NCBI RefSeq assembly: GCF_030705605.1
Contig: NZ_JAPCKK010000030.1
Coordinates: 186,001-250,000, forward strand
DNA from: Paenibacillus zeirhizosphaerae
GTDB lineage: Bacteria; Bacillota; Bacilli; Paenibacillales; Paenibacillaceae
DNA length: 64,000 nucleotides
Direction of reading: 5' to 3'
The position numbers and the translations under genes are program-made. Below, piece by piece: positions 52,776 through 62,051 of the stretch (its first letter is position 1; each line of letters begins with the position of its first letter). The notes below the pieces were generated by a model. It worked only from the letters and a program-made list of their open reading frames with translations. It made no database searches and was not told where the DNA came from.

Positions 52776-55700
52776 TTACTTTATCCGCAAACGGAAGCTG
52801 ACCGTCTTTATCTTTGTTATGGCTATCGTATTTGGAATCTTCGAGGTCACTCAGCTTCCCAGACAGGAAATGCCTAATATAATCCAAAAAACGGCAGTGG
52901 TCACAACGATATATCCGGGCGCTGCCCCTGAAAAGGTAGAGCGGGAAATTACAACTCTGCTGGAACAGAAATTCAGAGAAGTAGAAAACATCAAAACGCT
53001 GGAATCCACCTCCGAATATGGGATATCGACGATCCGTATCGAGACGGAAGGCACGGCGGACGCCAAAGCCGTTTGGGAGGAAATCCGTCAGAAAATAAAT
53101 GATATCGAATCTTCACTTCCCGAGGACACGCAAAAGCCAGTCATTAATGAAAACCTGAATAAAACATTTATCCATTCTTATGCCATCACAGCCGGTTCAT
53201 CTGAACAACTGTATAAGCTGTATGATTTGGTTCAGCATTGGAAAGACCAGCTCAGCACCGTGGAAGATGTCTCCCAAATCATTGTTCAAGGGCTTCCGGA
53301 TCGGGAAGTACAGCTCCAGATTGATGCCGCCAGACTGCAGCAGTATCAGATCACCTGGGAACAATTAATGCAGGCTGTTCAAAAAGAAAATGAGCGCAGC
53401 CCGCTTGGAAATCTGGATTACAATGAACTGGCCTATCAGTTGAATGTGGATCAGTCACAAAGCATGGAAGATTTGAACCGAATTATGATCAAGCAAACCG
53501 CTGATGGAACCCCGGTATATTTGGAGGATGTCAGCACTGTACTGCTCTCCCACAGCCAGTCTAATTATATGGCTTATTATAACGGCAAGCCTGCGGTCAT
53601 TCTGACGATTATGGGCAACACAGGGGCTGATGTGGAGAAAATCTTTGAAAGAATCAATCAGGAGATGCTTGCTTTAACAGAAACCCTGCCTCAGGATTAT
53701 CAACTGCAGACTCTGTTCTCACAGACGGATCGGGTAGACGATATTTTCCATCATCTATCACGGGAAATGATGTTTGCCATAGCTTCCGTTATTCTCATAT
53801 GCACACTGGGATTGAACCTGGTGACTTCTTCGTTTGTGGCGCTGGCGATCCCGATTTCTATCGCCATCGGGCTGATTATTTTGCCGCTGCTGGGTGTTAC
53901 ACTCAACCAGGTAACCGTCATCGGATTAATTATTGTCATGGGGATTCTGGTGGATGATGCGGTGGTCGTCAATGACAATATTGAACGAAGGCTGCAGGCG
54001 CTTGGAGAATCCCCCACAGAAGCGGCACTGCGCGGAACCAAGGAGGTTGCGATTTCTATTTTAACGGCTACATTGGCCACCGTAGCCTCTTTTGGTCCGC
54101 TGCTCTTTTTGTCGGGTGATGCCGGTTCATTTGCCAAGCCGCTTCCTTACGCTGTTATCTTTACCCTGTTGGCTTCCATGCTGATGTCGCTGACCATCAT
54201 CCCTATTTTCAGGGAATGGTATGGAACAAAGCATCGGCGAAATATGAAAACAGAGCATACTCCCCGTCCATCGGGGCTGCTGGGTAGGCAAATTGATGGC
54301 ATGCGTAATTTCTATTCCGGCAAGCTTATTCCGAAAGTGATTCAGCGTCCCGCCATCTACGCGGCAGGCGGACTGCTGATCAGCAGCTTGTTATACGGGC
54401 TGCTTGCTATCATTCCACTGGACCTTTTCCCGGAAACAGATGATCCGCAGGTAAGTATCAATGTGCGGACACCTGTGGGCACTTCTATTGAAGAGACCCG
54501 GAAAATTACGGCCGACATCGCTGGCTGGATACAGAAGCAACCGAATATTCGCACTGTGACTTATGCGGCAGGCGGCAGTGCCCCTATGCTGTTTCAGGAT
54601 ATGACCGCCGATGACAGGACAGGTCCTACTGCCGGACAGGTTGCTGTTGTCGGTGTCGAAGGAAAATTCAAGGCAGATGAAGCCGTGGCGGAATGGTCTG
54701 CCGAGCTGAAAGACCGCTTTCCGGGCCAATCCATAACACTTAAAATTCCTGAGATGGGGCTTCCGCTCGGCAAGCCGATTTCTATCCGAATCTCCGGCAA
54801 CGATCTGCATCAACTGCAACGCCTGGCAGATTCCGTCAAACAGGAAGCGATGAACACTCCGGGTACTCAGAACGTCTACCACAGTATGGAGAATGAAAAC
54901 TATACCCTGGATTTCCAGGTGGACAAGCAGGCTATGGATCATTATAAAGTTAGCTACAACAGCCTGACCAATACGCTGTTGCTGATGGGTAACGGACTCC
55001 AATTCAGCGAATTTGATACAGGCAGCGATCTGATTCACATGAAAATGAGTCTCGGCATACCTGATGAAGACCCTGAGGTTCTGTTCCAGCAATTGAATGT
55101 GACCAATGCGGCTGGAATACAAATCCCGCTCACACAACTGGCAGAGATGAAGCCGTCTTTTGAAACCCAGCAAATAAATCATTATAATTTAAAGCGTACT
55201 GTTACCATTGATGCTGATTTATACGGGCGTACTGCCAATGAGGTTATGCGGGAAATAAGAGATAACCTGCGTAACACCTCCTTCCCGCCCGGATACAGTT
55301 GGGCTATTGGCGGTGAAGTGGACGGGCAGAACGATGTTTTGTCCGAAATAGCAAAGCTATACGTGGTCGTTATTTTCCTGATCTTCCTGCTGATCTTCCT
55401 GCAATTCTATTCTTTCTCAGCACCAGTTATCATCATGACAACTGTTTATATGGCGGCAGCAGGCGGGTTCCTTGGACTGTTCATCTTAAACATGCCGATC
55501 AGCTTCATGGGGATATTGGGAATGACGGCGCTTGCGGGTATTGTTGTGCGTAACGGAATTGTGCTGCTGGAGTTCATCGAAGACGCACGCCGGGAAGGTG
55601 CCGATCTGGAGGAAGCGGTAATCGGGGCCACCCATGCCCGTTTTCGGCCGATCCTGCTCACCTCCGTAACGGCCATTGTAGGGATGATTCCGATTGCTAC

Positions 55701-55857
55701 TATTGGTGAGCTGTTGTTCCAGCCATTGGCCTATACCATTATATTCGGTTTAATGTACTCTACCCTGCTCACCATGCTCGTTGTGCCTTCATTGTATCTG
55801 CTTGTCGCCAAGTTCAAATTAAGAAGACAAGTCGGGAAAGAAAGCGAGAGAAAATGA
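52768..55857 (+). CDS. RND multidrug efflux pump, AcrB-like
   Basis: RND transporter of 1029 aa. The ATG at 52768 has TGGAGG 9 nt upstream, and it overlaps the adaptor gene end. Membrane topology as in AcrB: a first helix after MIDYFIRKRKLTVFI, large outer loops, and helix 4 with GILVDDAVVVNDNIERR carrying both Asp of the proton relay. Helix 10 reads AGIVVRNGIVLLEFIED. This fits a distant HAE-type pump. It differs clearly from the pump at 37112. It is followed by its TetR with a 4-nt overlap. Substrate unknown. Confidence 0.92.
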   Translation: MIDYFIRKRKLTVFIFVMAIVFGIFEVTQLPRQEMPNIIQKTAVVTTIYPGAAPEKVEREITTLLEQKFREVENIKTLESTSEYGISTIRIETEGTADAKAVWEEIRQKINDIESSLPEDTQKPVINENLNKTFIHSYAITAGSSEQLYKLYDLVQHWKDQLSTVEDVSQIIVQGLPDREVQLQIDAARLQQYQITWEQLMQAVQKENERSPLGNLDYNELAYQLNVDQSQSMEDLNRIMIKQTADGTPVYLEDVSTVLLSHSQSNYMAYYNGKPAVILTIMGNTGADVEKIFERINQEMLALTETLPQDYQLQTLFSQTDRVDDIFHHLSREMMFAIASVILICTLGLNLVTSSFVALAIPISIAIGLIILPLLGVTLNQVTVIGLIIVMGILVDDAVVVNDNIERRLQALGESPTEAALRGTKEVAISILTATLATVASFGPLLFLSGDAGSFAKPLPYAVIFTLLASMLMSLTIIPIFREWYGTKHRRNMKTEHTPRPSGLLGRQIDGMRNFYSGKLIPKVIQRPAIYAAGGLLISSLLYGLLAIIPLDLFPETDDPQVSINVRTPVGTSIEETRKITADIAGWIQKQPNIRTVTYAAGGSAPMLFQDMTADDRTGPTAGQVAVVGVEGKFKADEAVAEWSAELKDRFPGQSITLKIPEMGLPLGKPISIRISGNDLHQLQRLADSVKQEAMNTPGTQNVYHSMENENYTLDFQVDKQAMDHYKVSYNSLTNTLLLMGNGLQFSEFDTGSDLIHMKMSLGIPDEDPEVLFQQLNVTNAAGIQIPLTQLAEMKPSFETQQINHYNLKRTVTIDADLYGRTANEVMREIRDNLRNTSFPPGYSWAIGGEVDGQNDVLSEIAKLYVVVIFLIFLLIFLQFYSFSAPVIIMTTVYMAAAGGFLGLFILNMPISFMGILGMTALAGIVVRNGIVLLEFIEDARREGADLEEAVIGATHARFRPILLTSVTAIVGMIPIATIGELLFQPLAYTIIFGLMYSTLLTMLVVPSLYLLVAKFKLRRQVGKESERK

Positions 55858-56726
55858 AAAAAATAACCAGCGAAGAAATTATTCAGGCTGCCCTTTCCCT
55901 GTTTTCCGAGAAAGGTTATGAGGCAACCTCCGTAGATGAGATCGCCCGTCAAAGCGGCATGGTCAAGGCGTCATTTTATAAATATTTTAAAAGCAAGGAA
56001 GAATTGCTGCAGGGTACAATTGCTTTTGTTCAGGAAGACATGGAGAAGGAGCTGGAAAAGGTATATCTGAACTTCAGACTGTCTCCCCGCGAGAAGCTGA
56101 CCCAGTTTTATATTATCGCTCTTGAGCGTGTCTACCAGAGTAAAATGCATCTGCTCATCTTCTCCGTTCCGCTGCTCGGCTCAACCGATGAAAGGATTGC
56201 GCAGGCTGTCGACAGCTTGGAAAATAGTTTATCCAACCGGGTTCTGGATTTGATGAGCAACCTGTACGGGGAAGAATGGAGCGACTATTATTACGACATT
56301 ATTTTTGTAATAAAAAGCATGCTGATCAGTTATGTGCGTATGAATGGTGTGGAATTCCGTGCTTCTGAACATCAGATGCTGGCTGATTTTGTCATGAGCA
56401 TTACAGATATCCTGATGCAGGGAATGACGAGCCCGGATCATCATCATGAAATCATGTGGAAGCCGGCTTCGGAGGAACAAGGAATACCACGGAACCAATG
56501 GCAGCAGGTTGATTCGATTTTGCAGCGTATGCACGATACTATAGGAAAGCTAAATCTGCAAGATGCGGATAAACATGATTACTTCAGCATTTTAGAGAAG
56601 CTGCAAGCCGAGCTAGCGGGCACATTAAACGAAACCGCTCATGTTAAAGCCTTATTGCTCTTTCTGGGACAGGTGGCCGAACTGCGGGAATGTTGTCAGA
56701 AATTAAAAATCGTATTAAATTCCTAG
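55854..56726 (+). CDS. TetR family regulator of the second RND operon
   Basis: Regulator of 290 aa, long for the family. The HTH reads IIQAALSLFSEKGYEATSV and IARQSGMVKASFYKYFKSKEEL. The ligand part continues to about 190; the extra C-terminal 90 residues (QQVDSILQRMHDTIGKLNLQ, ELRECCQKLKIVL) look like a helical extension of unknown role. Its ATG overlaps the pump stop (ATGA), so it is translated with it as the last gene of adaptor-pump-regulator. It probably represses its own operon, perhaps at the palindrome before 51360. Confidence 0.9.
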   Translation: MKKITSEEIIQAALSLFSEKGYEATSVDEIARQSGMVKASFYKYFKSKEELLQGTIAFVQEDMEKELEKVYLNFRLSPREKLTQFYIIALERVYQSKMHLLIFSVPLLGSTDERIAQAVDSLENSLSNRVLDLMSNLYGEEWSDYYYDIIFVIKSMLISYVRMNGVEFRASEHQMLADFVMSITDILMQGMTSPDHHHEIMWKPASEEQGIPRNQWQQVDSILQRMHDTIGKLNLQDADKHDYFSILEKLQAELAGTLNETAHVKALLLFLGQVAELRECCQKLKIVLNS

Positions 56727-56764
56727 TTACGCCTTGCTGACAATAAGTTTAAATGGTACAATTT

Positions 56765-56785
56765 AATACTATACCGTTTCGTATC
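56765..56785. promoter_or_regulatory. TetR operator before the TetR gene
   Basis: A 21-bp site, AATACTATAC, C, GTTTCGTATC, matching the perfect operator at 57518-57538 with a few mismatches. It lies 51 nt before the TetR start at 56836. Confidence 0.7.
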
Positions 56786-56835
56786 GAATTGATCCGGATA
56801 TATAAAAAATGATTTGATTGGTCAGGTGAAATGCA

Positions 56836-57402
56836 ATGTCAGCACGACCTTCTTCCCGGCAGCGCTTGCTGGATGTGGCTTCCGATTTATTTTATCGTGA
56901 AGGGATTCGAGCAATAAGCATGGATGCAATTGTTGAGAAATCCGGAGTAAGTAAAGCAACCCTCTATCGGCATTTTCCATCAAAAGATGATTTAATTGCT
57001 GCCTATCTTGAGGCACATGAACATCATATTTGGGAGCATTTTGACGAAGCCATTCTTAAACATGAAGGGTCCCCAAAAGCGGAGCTTACCTCATTAGTGG
57101 ACGCCGTTGTAGAATTGTTTAAACCTGAATATTACCGGGGATGTCCTTTTCTCAATGCATTTGCCGAATTTTCCAATGCAAATCACCCTGCCCATCGGCT
57201 GGCTCTTGATTATAACCTTGCATTGCGGGCTAAGATATTGCAAATCTGTCAGAAGGCAGGCAAGATGGATGAGAGTTGGCCTGAACAGCTTCTGCTGGTA
57301 ATCAACGGAGCATATTCGTCTATTCCAGTACTCGGCTTAACAAAATCTGCAAACCAACTAAAAAAAATAGCTGTTCAGATGATAAATCAGTATCTTGATT
57401 AA
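56836..57402 (+). CDS. TetR family transcriptional regulator
   Basis: Regulator of 188 aa. HTH: LDVASDLFYREGIRAISMDA then VEKSGVSKATLYRHFPSKDDL, of the AcrR subtype. The ligand part has YYRGCPFLNAFAEFSNANHPAH, where a Cys lies at a place often used as a redox sensor in the NemR/YxaF-like group. ATG start with AGGTGAAATG upstream. Followed by a strong terminator. Three copies of one operator (one here, two before the next gene) point to control of both genes. Confidence 0.9.
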   Translation: MSARPSSRQRLLDVASDLFYREGIRAISMDAIVEKSGVSKATLYRHFPSKDDLIAAYLEAHEHHIWEHFDEAILKHEGSPKAELTSLVDAVVELFKPEYYRGCPFLNAFAEFSNANHPAHRLALDYNLALRAKILQICQKAGKMDESWPEQLLLVINGAYSSIPVLGLTKSANQLKKIAVQMINQYLD

Positions 57403-57408
57403 AACTAT

Positions 57409-57457
57409 AGATGATCAGAAATAACCATGCTATTTCTGATCATCTAAAGTTTTTTTG
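57409..57457 (+). terminator. Rho-independent terminator after the TetR gene
   Basis: Perfect 15-bp arms AGATGATCAGAAATA and TATTTCTGATCATCT around a 7-nt loop, then TTTTTTTG. It starts 7 nt beyond the stop codon. Confidence 0.92.
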
Positions 57458-57485
57458 TTTCCCAAAGAAAATTCCGAGTTGACAC

Positions 57486-57538
57486 AAAACTAAACGGCAT
57501 AGTATCATTTCAATTATGATACTAAACGGTTTAGTATC
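57486..57538. promoter_or_regulatory. Two TetR operators before the imine-reductase-like gene
   Basis: 57518-57538 is a perfect palindrome: GATACTAAAC, G, GTTTAGTATC. 57486-57506 is a weaker copy containing ACTAAACGG and TAGTATC. With the site at 56765-56785 there are three related copies around this regulator. Confidence 0.85.
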
Positions 57539-57580
57539 ATTGAACTATTTACCATTAAACATAACGTCGGGAGGAAAAAC

Positions 57581-58489
57581 ATGAGTCAAGTATCTGTAAT
57601 TGGTTTAGGCCCTATGGGAGCAGCGCTCGTCCAAGCGCTGCTTAGAAATGGAATGCAAGTAACAGTCTGGAATCGAACGATCTCAAAGGCAGACTCGCTT
57701 GTTCAGCAAGGAGCGGTTCTTGCCCCTTCTGCGGCTGCTGCAATTAATGCGAGCAGTATCAGTATTATTTGCGTTGCTAACTACAAGACTTCAGCGAGTA
57801 TTCTTGAGACAGAAGAAATTGTTCCCCTTCTTGCCGGTCGCACGTTGGTCCAGCTAAGCACGGGTACCCCTCAGGAAGCTAGAAACAGTGAGCTTTGGGT
57901 GCGGGAACATGGTGCGAATTATTTGGATGGAGCTATTCAAGCTTGGCCTAGTCACATAGGGAATCCGGAAACCGTAATACTCTATTCGGGTTTACAAACT
58001 GTTTTTAAAGCAAACGAGCCAATTCTTAAGATCCTTGCCGGAAATTCACTCTATTTGGGTGAAGCTGTAGGTTCGGCATCCGCGCAGGCTTTGGCTGTAA
58101 TTTCATATCTTTTGGGCACATGGCTGGGTTTTGCTCATGGAGCTCATATACTTGAATCGGAAAACCTGCCGATTGACTCCTTCGGTTCGATGCTTGCTGC
58201 TATTGCACCGTTACTTGGAGAGGAAGCCAAGCATCAAAGCAAGGTCATTCAATCAGGGAATTTTGGAAACCCGGAAAGCTCTCTCAAAACATCTGCTGAT
58301 AGCGTAGAACGTCTTATTCAACAGGCTAGGGAAGCTGGTATAAACTCCGATTTTCCCGGGTTTGCGTTACCACTTTTTGTGAAAGCTGCTGAGGCGGGTT
58401 ACGAAAACGAGGAAGTATCAGCAATTATCAAAGTACTTCGTAACGGATCGACCTCTCCCCTGCTATTGCAGCATACGAAAACAACTTAA
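57581..58489 (+). CDS. Imine-reductase-like NAD(P)-binding dehydrogenase
   Basis: Protein of 302 aa from the beta-hydroxyacid dehydrogenase/6-phosphogluconate dehydrogenase superfamily. N-terminal Rossmann motif VIGLGPMGAALVQAL and VWNRTISKADSLV (Arg at the NADP position). Middle helix-hinge LVQLSTGTPQEARNSE and the C-terminal helical domain (LGEAVGSASAQALAVISY, RLIQQAREAGINSDFPGFAL) resemble imine reductases more than hydroxyisobutyrate dehydrogenases. ATG start with GGGAGG upstream. Controlled by the TetR next door, to judge from the two operators. It overlaps the cydC end tail to tail by 4 nt. Confidence 0.8.
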   Translation: MSQVSVIGLGPMGAALVQALLRNGMQVTVWNRTISKADSLVQQGAVLAPSAAAAINASSISIICVANYKTSASILETEEIVPLLAGRTLVQLSTGTPQEARNSELWVREHGANYLDGAIQAWPSHIGNPETVILYSGLQTVFKANEPILKILAGNSLYLGEAVGSASAQALAVISYLLGTWLGFAHGAHILESENLPIDSFGSMLAAIAPLLGEEAKHQSKVIQSGNFGNPESSLKTSADSVERLIQQAREAGINSDFPGFALPLFVKAAEAGYENEEVSAIIKVLRNGSTSPLLLQHTKTT

Positions 58490-60264
58490 TAAGAAAACGG
58501 CCGATCCAGCCGGTACAGGCTTCGATACCTTTCATCGCTCTCCAGCAGTGCTCGATGTGTTCCTCTCACTCGAATACGTCCCTGCTCCATGAAAATAATC
58601 TCGTCCATCTGCTCCATGCCCCGAAGGTGATGGGTGACCCAGATCAACGTTTTGTGCCGTAATACGTCCATGATCGTTGCGATCAATGCTTGCTCCGTCC
58701 ACGGATCAAGTCCAGCAGCGGGCTCATCCAGAATAACGATGGGATGGTCCTGCAGCAGCACCCGGGCGAGCGCAAGGCGGCGCTGTTCTCCTCCCGAGAA
58801 GCGCGAGCCTGCTTCCTGCATGAGCGTTGTGTAGCCGTCCGGCAGCGCCTGAATCTGCTCATGCAGCCCTACCATCCGAGTCACGCGCTGAATATCCGCA
58901 TCACTGGCCCCGGGTTTTGCCATGCGGATGTTGTTTGCAACCGTCGTATCAAACAGATAAGGCGCCTGGTTCAAAGTGGAAAATAAATGGGCAGGCGGCC
59001 CCGGGCTGCGGATGGGCTGACCGTTGATCAGAACCGTGCCGCTGGTCGGATGCAGCAAGCCTTGCATCAGCTTCAGAATGGTAGATTTGCCGGAGCCGCT
59101 TCGCCCCAGAATGGCCACCTTGGAGGCAGGCGCGATATGAAGATGTATGTTCTGCACCGCCCATATCTGACTGTCCGGGTATTTGAAACTACCGTCCTGT
59201 ACTTCCAACTGGTAGTGGTCCTCCACCTCCCACGAAGCGGTCTGCTCGGAACCGGCACTCTCCGCTGTTGCAGCTTTCGTCGGAGCCAAGGGTGAATATG
59301 CTTGCTCGGTATCCTGAAGACGTATCAGCGACTCTCTGTATTCAGGCAGTGCCGTAACCGAATGTCCTGCACGAATCAGCGCGTCCAGCAACGGAAAAGC
59401 CACCAACGCATATGCGGCAATGGCCGTCGCCTCGATCCTCCCCTGGGTAGCCATGCCGCCAGACCAGATGGTGAACGCGGCGATGGCGCCACCTCCCAGG
59501 ACCTGTGTAAGCAGACTTAGCCGCCACTCGCTTCGCTGCACGGAGCGATACAACTGTGCCGCTGCACGCTCCCGATCGTTAAGCTCCTGCACTAATGCCG
59601 AAACTCGGCCGCTCAGCTTCCAATCTGTCATGCCGAAAAGCGCATCTGTCAGCTTGCGATAGGAGCGGCTTCTTGCTTTTTTCCACTCCACCTGTCGTCC
59701 AAGCGTGCGCCAGAGCACCACACAGGGTGCCCCAAACGCCATAAAACCTGTGTATAGTCCCATTTGCAATGCAAAGATCGTATCAAGGCGTCCAAGCAAG
59801 GCGATCCCTATCCCGAACAGCAGCAAGCCGGTCAGCATAGGCAGCAGGAAGCGCAGATACATGTTCTGAAGCTGCTCGATGTCTTCTGCCAGCAGACCCA
59901 GGATCGTGCCTGTCTGGAAGCTTCTGCCTCCGGTCGCCGCATGTGGCTCAAGCCGGTCATACAATCGCTCCCGCATCTGGCCGATGACACGTAGCACCAC
60001 GTCATGACTGACTAGGCGCTCGGTATATTGCAGTACTGCTTTGCCGAACCCGAAGACACGCACCAGCACGATCGGCACGTAGACCATCAGGATATTTTCG
60101 GGCTTCAGAGCAGAGCGCGAGATCAGATATCCTGATGTGTACATCATCGCTGCCGCGCATGCAACGGCGAACACGCCGAGGATGAAGACAACCGAGAACA
60201 GCAGGACATTTTTGCGCAAATATGGGAGCAGCCAGCCTTCGCGGGCGGTTGCAGTTCTTTTCAT
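58486..60264 (-). CDS. cydC: Cytochrome bd biogenesis ABC exporter, CydC
   Basis: Half-transporter of 592 aa. Six membrane helices in the N-terminal half, then an ABC domain with Walker A GRSGSGKST (about 396-404), signature FSGGEQRRLALARVLL and Walker B IVILDEPAAGLD. With CydD it forms the heterodimer needed to assemble cytochrome bd (thiol or haem transport). Its ATG overlaps the cydD stop by 4 nt. The CydC/CydD split follows gene order and the LSGGQ difference; it is last in the cluster. Confidence 0.92.
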   Translation of the reverse strand: MKRTATAREGWLLPYLRKNVLLFSVVFILGVFAVACAAAMMYTSGYLISRSALKPENILMVYVPIVLVRVFGFGKAVLQYTERLVSHDVVLRVIGQMRERLYDRLEPHAATGGRSFQTGTILGLLAEDIEQLQNMYLRFLLPMLTGLLLFGIGIALLGRLDTIFALQMGLYTGFMAFGAPCVVLWRTLGRQVEWKKARSRSYRKLTDALFGMTDWKLSGRVSALVQELNDRERAAAQLYRSVQRSEWRLSLLTQVLGGGAIAAFTIWSGGMATQGRIEATAIAAYALVAFPLLDALIRAGHSVTALPEYRESLIRLQDTEQAYSPLAPTKAATAESAGSEQTASWEVEDHYQLEVQDGSFKYPDSQIWAVQNIHLHIAPASKVAILGRSGSGKSTILKLMQGLLHPTSGTVLINGQPIRSPGPPAHLFSTLNQAPYLFDTTVANNIRMAKPGASDADIQRVTRMVGLHEQIQALPDGYTTLMQEAGSRFSGGEQRRLALARVLLQDHPIVILDEPAAGLDPWTEQALIATIMDVLRHKTLIWVTHHLRGMEQMDEIIFMEQGRIRVRGTHRALLESDERYRSLYRLDRPFSY

Positions 60265-62051
60265 CTACGCGTGTCCTCCTTTGAAGTGTTGGTCAACAAA
60301 CGATAGTACAGTCCTTCTCTTTGGATCAGGTCAGCATGGGTTCCGCTCTCCACCACTTTTCCTGCGTCTAGCACAAGAATGTAATCCATCTCGTCCATCC
60401 AGTGCAGACGGTGAGTAGCCAGGACCAGTTGTCTGTCATGCAGCACCGACAGAATGGTCTGCTTCAGCTCCCATTCCGTCTCCAGGTCAAGATGGGAGGT
60501 CGGTTCATCCAATAGCAATATGCTTCGTTCACCCAGCAGAGCCCGGGCGAGCGCAACCCGCTGAGCCTGTCCTCCGCTCAGTCCGCGCCCCCCCTCACCA
60601 ATTTGCTCTTGCAGCCCTTTGGGTACGGAATCAACCCACGCGCGCAGACCGACGGCATCGATTGCGCCATTAACCTGCTCCAGTGTTGCCTCAGGTGAAT
60701 AGAGCCGCAGATTATCCAGCAGCGTCTGGCTGAAAATATAGGGGTGCTGCGGCAAAAGGGATACGTTCTTTTGCCACAGAGAGGCGTTGGCCCTGTCGAT
60801 CTGTACATCGTTCACGTGCAATTGTCCGGAGGACGGTGGCAGCAGACCGGTGAGCACCTGCAGCAGGGTTGTTTTGCCCGCGCCGCTCGCGCCAACAATG
60901 CCGAGCCTTCGTATAGCGGAAGGCCATTCCGCGTTGACCCGATCCAGGATCAGCCCTCCATGCTCGCCGCTGACACAAATATCCGATAATTGTATGGCAT
61001 AAGGCGGCTTCTCCAGCGCTTTTTCCGTTAAGACCGTTTGTGAGGCTGACGAGTGCCCTGTGGTATCTGCATGCAGTGGGTCTGCTTCTTCGCTTCCCTC
61101 CGGTTCTGGCGGAGAAAGCGCAAGCACGTCCCGGATCGTTCGCCATGCTTCCTTGCCATCCAGAGTTGCATGATAATCCGTGCCCAGCATCCGTACCGGA
61201 GCAAAATATTCAGGGGCCAGCAACAGAACAGCCAGCGCTATCCCGATGCCCATGCTGCCGTCAACCAGTCTTAATCCAAGCCCCACGGCTACAGATGCAA
61301 CCGATAGCATGCTAAAGAAGTCGAGGGCAAGCGAGGATAGAAAGGCAATCCGCAGCGTCTTCATGGTCAATGTCCGGTATGACTCGCTGACACGCCCTAC
61401 GGTTGCCCCGTGCGCCTTGCTCAAACCCAGAAACGCCAGTGTCTGCAAGCCGCGCAGTGCATCGGTAAAATGATGCGCCAGCATCCGATAAGATCGCCAC
61501 TGCCGATCCGCTTGGCTTCGGGCAGCGAGTCCGAGCAGAATGAAGAAACCGATCAGCACAGGCAGCGTGATCGCCAGAATGATGCCTGACGCCACATCAA
61601 GGCGAATGATTGAGAGCCATACAATGGCTGTAATGCATGCCATATCGACGGTACGCGGAAGCGCCAGCTCCAGCGTTTTGCGGAAGCGATCCACCCCGTC
61701 CAGCACAAGCGTTACTTTTTGCCCGCTGCCTCCTGCGATGAAGGAACGGTCTTCTTTCTCAAATATGGCCTGCAGCAGCGCTTCCCGAATGCGTTCCGCC
61801 GAAGCATCGGCAAAGCGGCCTGCTTGCCTGCGCTGAAGCCAGCTCAGCGTATTGCGGGCTGCCAGCGCCGCCACAAACGCGATCACCGCAGCATAGGCCG
61901 ACTGGACGGGGGTACCGTTGAACAGCATAGTGATGCTGTGGGCGAGCAGCGTGGCTTGGACGACCAGCGCGATCCCCTGCATGATCGAAAGCAGCGACAA
62001 TTTCAACAGATGACTGCGGATACCTGGAAGTTCAAACCATGTTTTATCCAT
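60261..62051 (-). CDS. cydD: Cytochrome bd biogenesis ABC exporter, CydD
   Basis: Partner half-transporter of 596 aa, with membrane domain (RSHLLKLSLLSIMQGIALVVQ at the start) and ABC domain with GASGAGKTT Walker A, LSGGQAQRVALARALL signature and LLLDEPTSHLD. The start codon overlaps the cydB stop (TGATG), so cydB and cydD are translationally coupled. Exports a small thiol or handles haem so that cytochrome bd can mature. Confidence 0.92.
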   Translation of the reverse strand: MDKTWFELPGIRSHLLKLSLLSIMQGIALVVQATLLAHSITMLFNGTPVQSAYAAVIAFVAALAARNTLSWLQRRQAGRFADASAERIREALLQAIFEKEDRSFIAGGSGQKVTLVLDGVDRFRKTLELALPRTVDMACITAIVWLSIIRLDVASGIILAITLPVLIGFFILLGLAARSQADRQWRSYRMLAHHFTDALRGLQTLAFLGLSKAHGATVGRVSESYRTLTMKTLRIAFLSSLALDFFSMLSVASVAVGLGLRLVDGSMGIGIALAVLLLAPEYFAPVRMLGTDYHATLDGKEAWRTIRDVLALSPPEPEGSEEADPLHADTTGHSSASQTVLTEKALEKPPYAIQLSDICVSGEHGGLILDRVNAEWPSAIRRLGIVGASGAGKTTLLQVLTGLLPPSSGQLHVNDVQIDRANASLWQKNVSLLPQHPYIFSQTLLDNLRLYSPEATLEQVNGAIDAVGLRAWVDSVPKGLQEQIGEGGRGLSGGQAQRVALARALLGERSILLLDEPTSHLDLETEWELKQTILSVLHDRQLVLATHRLHWMDEMDYILVLDAGKVVESGTHADLIQREGLYYRLLTNTSKEDTRR

